NCBI RefSeq assembly: GCF_032463525.1
Contig: NZ_CP135971.1
Span: 2,790,001 to 2,854,000 of the forward strand
Reading direction: 5' to 3'
DNA: 64,000 nucleotides
DNA from: Pseudomonas sp. DTU_2021_1001937_2_SI_NGA_ILE_001
GTDB lineage: Bacteria; Pseudomonadota; Gammaproteobacteria; Pseudomonadales; Pseudomonadaceae
The position numbers and the translations under genes were made by a program. The notes below the pieces were generated by a model that made no database searches, was not told the origin of the DNA, and saw nothing but the letters and a program-made list of their open reading frames with translations. Shown here in pieces: positions 62,301 through 64,000 of the stretch. Numbering within the stretch: the stretch's first letter is position 1; the number at the start of each line of letters is the position of its first letter.

Positions 62301-64000
62301 GATACGCCCGACATAGTCGAACACCCCACCGCCGAGAAAACGCGCCAGGTCCCCACTGCGATACAAACGCGCGCCCGGCTCACCGAACGGATCAGGCACG
62401 AAGCGCAGCGCCGTCAGGCCGGGCCGACCGAGATAACCGCGCGCCAGTCCGGCGCGGCCGACGTACAGCTCACCGGTGCACCCTTGCGGGACCGGATGCA
62501 GACCGCCATCGAGCAGGTGCCAGCTCATGTCCGGAATCGGCTGGCCGATGGGGCTGCTCGCCTGGCGCTGCGCTGCAGGTGCCAGGTCATGGCATGACAG
62601 GGGCCGGTAGGTGACATGCACGGTGGTCTCGGTGATGCCGTACATGTTGACCAGTTGCGGTGCGCGGTCGCCGAAACGCTCGAACCAGGGGGCCAGGCTC
62701 CTGACCTCCAGCGCCTCGCCGCCGAAAATGACGTAGCGCAGCGAGGTGGCCCGGCTTTCGGCCTGGCAGGCCACCGCCATCAGTTGCTTGAACGCCGAGG
62801 GTGTCTGGTTGAGTACCGTGACCTGCTCGCGCAGCAGCAGCCGGTGGAAATCCTCCGGCGAGCGGCTGGTTTCGTACGGCACGATCACCAGCCGACCACC
62901 CTGCAGCAAAGCGCCGAACAGCTCCCAGACGGAAAAATCGAAGGCACAGGAGTGAAACAGGGTCCATACGTCGTGCTCATCGAAGCCGAACCAGGCCTGG
63001 GTCGCGGCGAACAGGCGCAAGACGTTGCCGTGCGGCAGCAGAGTGCCCTTGGGTTGCCCGGTCGAGCCGGAGGTGTAGATGACGTAGGCCAGGTTGTGCG
63101 CCGTCATCGGTACATCGGGGTTGTGGTCCCCTGCCGTGGCCAGGGAGTCATCGTCGTCCAGCAGCAGCGCACGGACCTGCTCGGGCAGCACCAGGCGCTC
63201 GCGCAGCTCGGCTTCGAGCAGCAGCAGATTCACCCCGCTGTCCTGCACCAGGAAGTTCAGGCGCTCGGCGGGCGAATGCGGATCCAGCGGCACATAGGCA
63301 CCGCCGGCCTTGAGAATCGCCAGCAACCCGACGAGCAGTTCCGGCGAGCGCTGCAGGGCGATACCCACCCGGGTCTCGGGGCGCACGCCGAGTTCGATGA
63401 GCCGATGCGCCAGGCGGTTGGCGCGCAGGTTGAGGTCCTGATAGGTCAGCTGCCGGTCGCCGCAGGTCAGCGCCACCGCATCCGGACGGCGGGCCACCTG
63501 CGCCTCGATGACGGCATGCAGGGTGGTGTGGGTGGCGAATTGCGCCGGCTGCGGGTTGCACTGCGCGAGGATCTGCCGCTGCTCGGCTTGGTCGAGCATG
63601 CGCAGTTCGGCGATACGGGTCTGCGGGTCGGCCACCACGGCCTGCAACAGGTAGCGCCAGTGGCGTCCCAGGCGCTCGGCGGTGGCCGCGTCGAACAGGT
63701 CGGTGGCGTAGGTCAGCGACGCCTCCAGGCCGTGCGCCGACTCCCGCGTATCCAGGGTCAGGTCGAACTGCGCGCTGTGGGTGTCCCAGGCCAGCCCTTC
63801 GATGCGCAGCCCGCCAACGCGCTGCCCGGCCGCCGCACCGCTGCCGGCCTGGTGATTGAACATGACCTGAAACAGCGGGTTATGGCTGAGGCTGCGCTCG
63901 GGTTGCAGGGCGTCCACCAGGTGCTCGAACGGCAGGTCCGGGTGCGCCTGGGCGTCACGGGTACGGCGGGCCACCTGCTCCAGCAGTTCACTGAAAGGCT
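56349..64000 (-). CDS. pvdD: Pyoverdine peptide synthetase, terminal NRPS (PvdD-like), 5' end outside window
   Basis: About 2550 residues are visible; the gene is cut by the right window edge. Residues are counted from the first in-window Met at 63974. The order is the end of a C domain (1-145); A1 (150-655, YTSGSTGQPKG at 300); carrier (Ser707, LGGDSI); epimerisation domain (760-1190, HHLVVDG); C2 (1222-1660, HHILMDG); A2 (1680-2165); carrier (Ser2220); and thioesterase (2280-2541, GWSLGG with Ser2352, GDHYS His). The A1 code reads D-F-W-N-I-G-M-V-H-K, the threonine code. A2 reads D-G-E-V-C-G-G-V-T-K, which resembles hydroxyornithine codes. The product end is therefore D-Thr then (cyclo)hydroxyornithine. 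Convergent with fpvA. Confidence 0.93.
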   Translation of the reverse strand, partial: PFSELLEQVARRTRDAQAHPDLPFEHLVDALQPERSLSHNPLFQVMFNHQAGSGAAAGQRVGGLRIEGLAWDTHSAQFDLTLDTRESAHGLEASLTYATDLFDAATAERLGRHWRYLLQAVVADPQTRIAELRMLDQAEQRQILAQCNPQPAQFATHTTLHAVIEAQVARRPDAVALTCGDRQLTYQDLNLRANRLAHRLIELGVRPETRVGIALQRSPELLVGLLAILKAGGAYVPLDPHSPAERLNFLVQDSGVNLLLLEAELRERLVLPEQVRALLLDDDDSLATAGDHNPDVPMTAHNLAYVIYTSGSTGQPKGTLLPHGNVLRLFAATQAWFGFDEHDVWTLFHSCAFDFSVWELFGALLQGGRLVIVPYETSRSPEDFHRLLLREQVTVLNQTPSAFKQLMAVACQAESRATSLRYVIFGGEALEVRSLAPWFERFGDRAPQLVNMYGITETTVHVTYRPLSCHDLAPAAQRQASSPIGQPIPDMSWHLLDGGLHPVPQGCTGELYVGRAGLARGYLGRPGLTALRFVPDPFGEPGARLYRSGDLARFLGGGVFDYVGRIDHQVKIRGFRIELGEIESRLLEQPGVRQAVVLATKAGSGAQLFGYVVTDAPLGEAAQGAWRDTLRGALQASLPDYMVPTYLIALDALPLTTNGKLDRRALPAPDASLAQQHYVEPVSDMQRRIAAIWAEVLKLERVGLNDNFFELGGDSIISIQVVSRARQAGIHFTPKALFQHQTVQGLASVAEAQAQTAPLQHVAAQGETALLPIQHWFFEQAVPHRERWNQSVWLRPGAVLDADALDRALQALVRHHDGLRLRFEQGAEGWRASYAEAEQAAVVSVWRTRAATGEHLQAIADEAQGSLDLRQGPLLRAVLVDLDEGGQRLLVVIHHLVVDGVSWRILLEDLHSAYPQAAAGQTVVLPPRSSSIKDWAACLSELAASDTLQGQAGYWQAQLQGACTDLPEARPGASLAIRHAAHAQTRLNPAQTRHLLQQAPGAYRTQVNDLLLTALARVIARWTGQPQVLVQLEGHGREELDDSVDLTRTVGWFTSLFPVRLTPGETLAASIKGIKEQLRAIPDKGIGYGVLRYLGDADTRARLAELPEPRITFNYLGQFDTGTGDAPALFSPSDEPRGAELHGDAPLGNWLSLNGQVFAGELSLAWTFSRQMFDEALIQRLADDYRDELVALIAHCCQPDCAALTPSDVPLAALQQAQLDALPVAAQRIEDIYPLSPMQQGMLFHTLYDEQGGDYINQMRMDVRGLDAERFRAAWQDTLNAHEVLRSGFLWQGGLERPLQIVQRQVSLPLIQLDWRDDADCQAKIAARVAADRAQGFGAALETGAAPLLRLTLIRTGEQSHHLIYTSHHILMDGWSNSQLLGEVLQRYAGQSPRPPQGRYRDYIAWLQAHDPAADQRFWTSQLQGLEQPTRLAQVLSGEAADAQGHGNHYLTLSIQRTAELKAFAQRQKVTVNTLVQAAWLLLLQRHTQQRTVAFGATVAGRPTELRGIEQQIGLFINTLPIIASPDPQQPLGEWLQALQAQNLALREYEHTPLADVQRWAGLGSEGLFDSLLVFENYPASEALAQGAPAGLEFSGVGGHEQTNYPMTLAVSLGDELNLHFIYQRCHFSEHWAQALASSMQSLLADMLAAPEGRLGTLGLLDGARQQAVLAISEQTEARWPSQRFVHQLFADQAQRTPQAVAVISGERQLTYAELEQQANQLANALVARGIGPEVRVAIALPRGVESLVAFLAVLKAGGAYVPLDIAYPRERLTFMLQDSQAALLLSHSRVLQALDLDLDAGAVLALDRLDLAGLPGQAPAVELHAQNLAYIIYTSGSTGLPKGVAVAHGPLAMHTLATGERYETSAADCELHFMSFAFDGAHEGWMHPLVNGARVLIRDDELWSPEYTYAQMHRHGVTIGVFPPVYLHQLAQHAERDGHPPAVRVYCFGGDAVPQASYELAWRALRPRYIFNGYGPTETVVTPLLWKAAAGEPCGAAYAPIGTLLGQRRGVVLDGELNLLPVGISGELYLGGVGVARGYLGRAALTAERFVPDPFDRSETGGGRLYRSGDLTTQRGDGVVDFSGRVDHQVKIRGFRIELGEIEARLLEHPAVAEAVVLALDSALGKQLVGYVVAAEDALPGIKAALSATLPAYMVPTQLIALPTLPVTPNGKLDRKQLPRPDLNARRSAYVAPRNDLEAKVANCWAEVLQQSQVGIHDNFFELGGDSIVAMQLVSRLKELRDAGVDIRLRDLMQRPSIAALLDDGGAEPGTVEQCLVPLNAQDVAGPVLFCVHGGFGTVFDYRPLAQHLEGRRALIGIQSRMIFDPNRQEASLQAMARDYVAMIRQRQAEGPYQLLGWSLGGALVVLMAAELEAQGQKVEFLGMVDGFVPGRSVDSGVDDWREDLASLLLPVGQRPVSIARPEQGLPETREHIRREIEALQALAPVGHQPTFWSQGLSTDELAGIFTVIRRLERLAHACKALPPVSATLSSWWVAGRDEDCQALSRQIAQPVAGQLVAGDHYSILADGDFIAGLERALQRVEKVTAPA

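Overview
The window looks like a chromosomal segment of a fluorescent Pseudomonas (P. putida / P. fluorescens type). The reasons are high-GC coding DNA, paired REP palindromes (REPINs) between genes, and a large pyoverdine siderophore locus whose gene order closely follows the one known from P. aeruginosa. I see no rRNA, tRNA or CRISPR array.

Layout. (1) 0.3-11 kb: a dedicated TonB-ExbB-ExbD energy system, a TonB-dependent outer-membrane receptor and a YejABEF-type peptide ABC importer, all on the + strand. (2) 11-24 kb: REPINs, two tiny acidic proteins, an alpha/beta hydrolase, a PAS-PAS chemoreceptor-like protein with a cut-short signalling domain, a LuxR regulator followed by an outer-membrane protein, an MFS carrier and an HDAC-like amidohydrolase, a hybrid sensor kinase, a MASE1-GGDEF cyclase and a DUF1275 protein. 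(3) 24.4-28.7 kb: a compact prophage-derived island. It has an XRE-S24 (LexA/CI-like) repressor, a divergent Q-type antiterminator, three 53-bp direct repeats (two of them followed by terminators), a Com-like zinc-finger gene, a lectin-like bacteriocin (LlpA family), and a holin / Rz / nested Rz1 lysis cassette. It has no structural phage genes and no endolysin. (4) 28.7-37.9 kb: an XAC2610-like exported protein, the carboxynorspermidine dehydrogenase/decarboxylase pair, and an IclR-MFS-DapA-like-OprD catabolic cluster containing a 142-bp MITE-like palindromic element. (5) 37.9-64 kb: the pyoverdine locus pvdQ, fpvI/fpvR, pvdP, azurin, an SCP2-JmjC fusion, pvdMNO, pvdF, pvdA, pvdE, fpvA and the terminal NRPS gene, which runs off the window.

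How it works together. In the pyoverdine locus, PvdA and PvdF make hydroxylated and formylated ornithine. The NRPS ends ... Thr (epimerised), then hydroxyornithine, then thioesterase, as read from the adenylation-domain codes. PvdE exports the acylated precursor to the periplasm. PvdQ, PvdP, PvdM, PvdN and PvdO mature it there. FpvA imports the ferric complex and signals through FpvR to FpvI. Six PvdS-type iron-starvation boxes (TAAAT-N16-CGT, one with a single mismatch) can be read directly in front of pvdQ, pvdP, the SCP2-JmjC gene, pvdM, pvdF and pvdA. This ties the otherwise unexplained SCP2-JmjC gene to the siderophore regulon.

The most unusual unit is the bacteriocin island. Its layout suggests that DNA damage cleaves the repressor, the antiterminator is then made, transcription runs through serial terminators, and the lectin-like bacteriocin is made together with its own lysis proteins. 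This is inference from gene order, operators, repeats and terminators.
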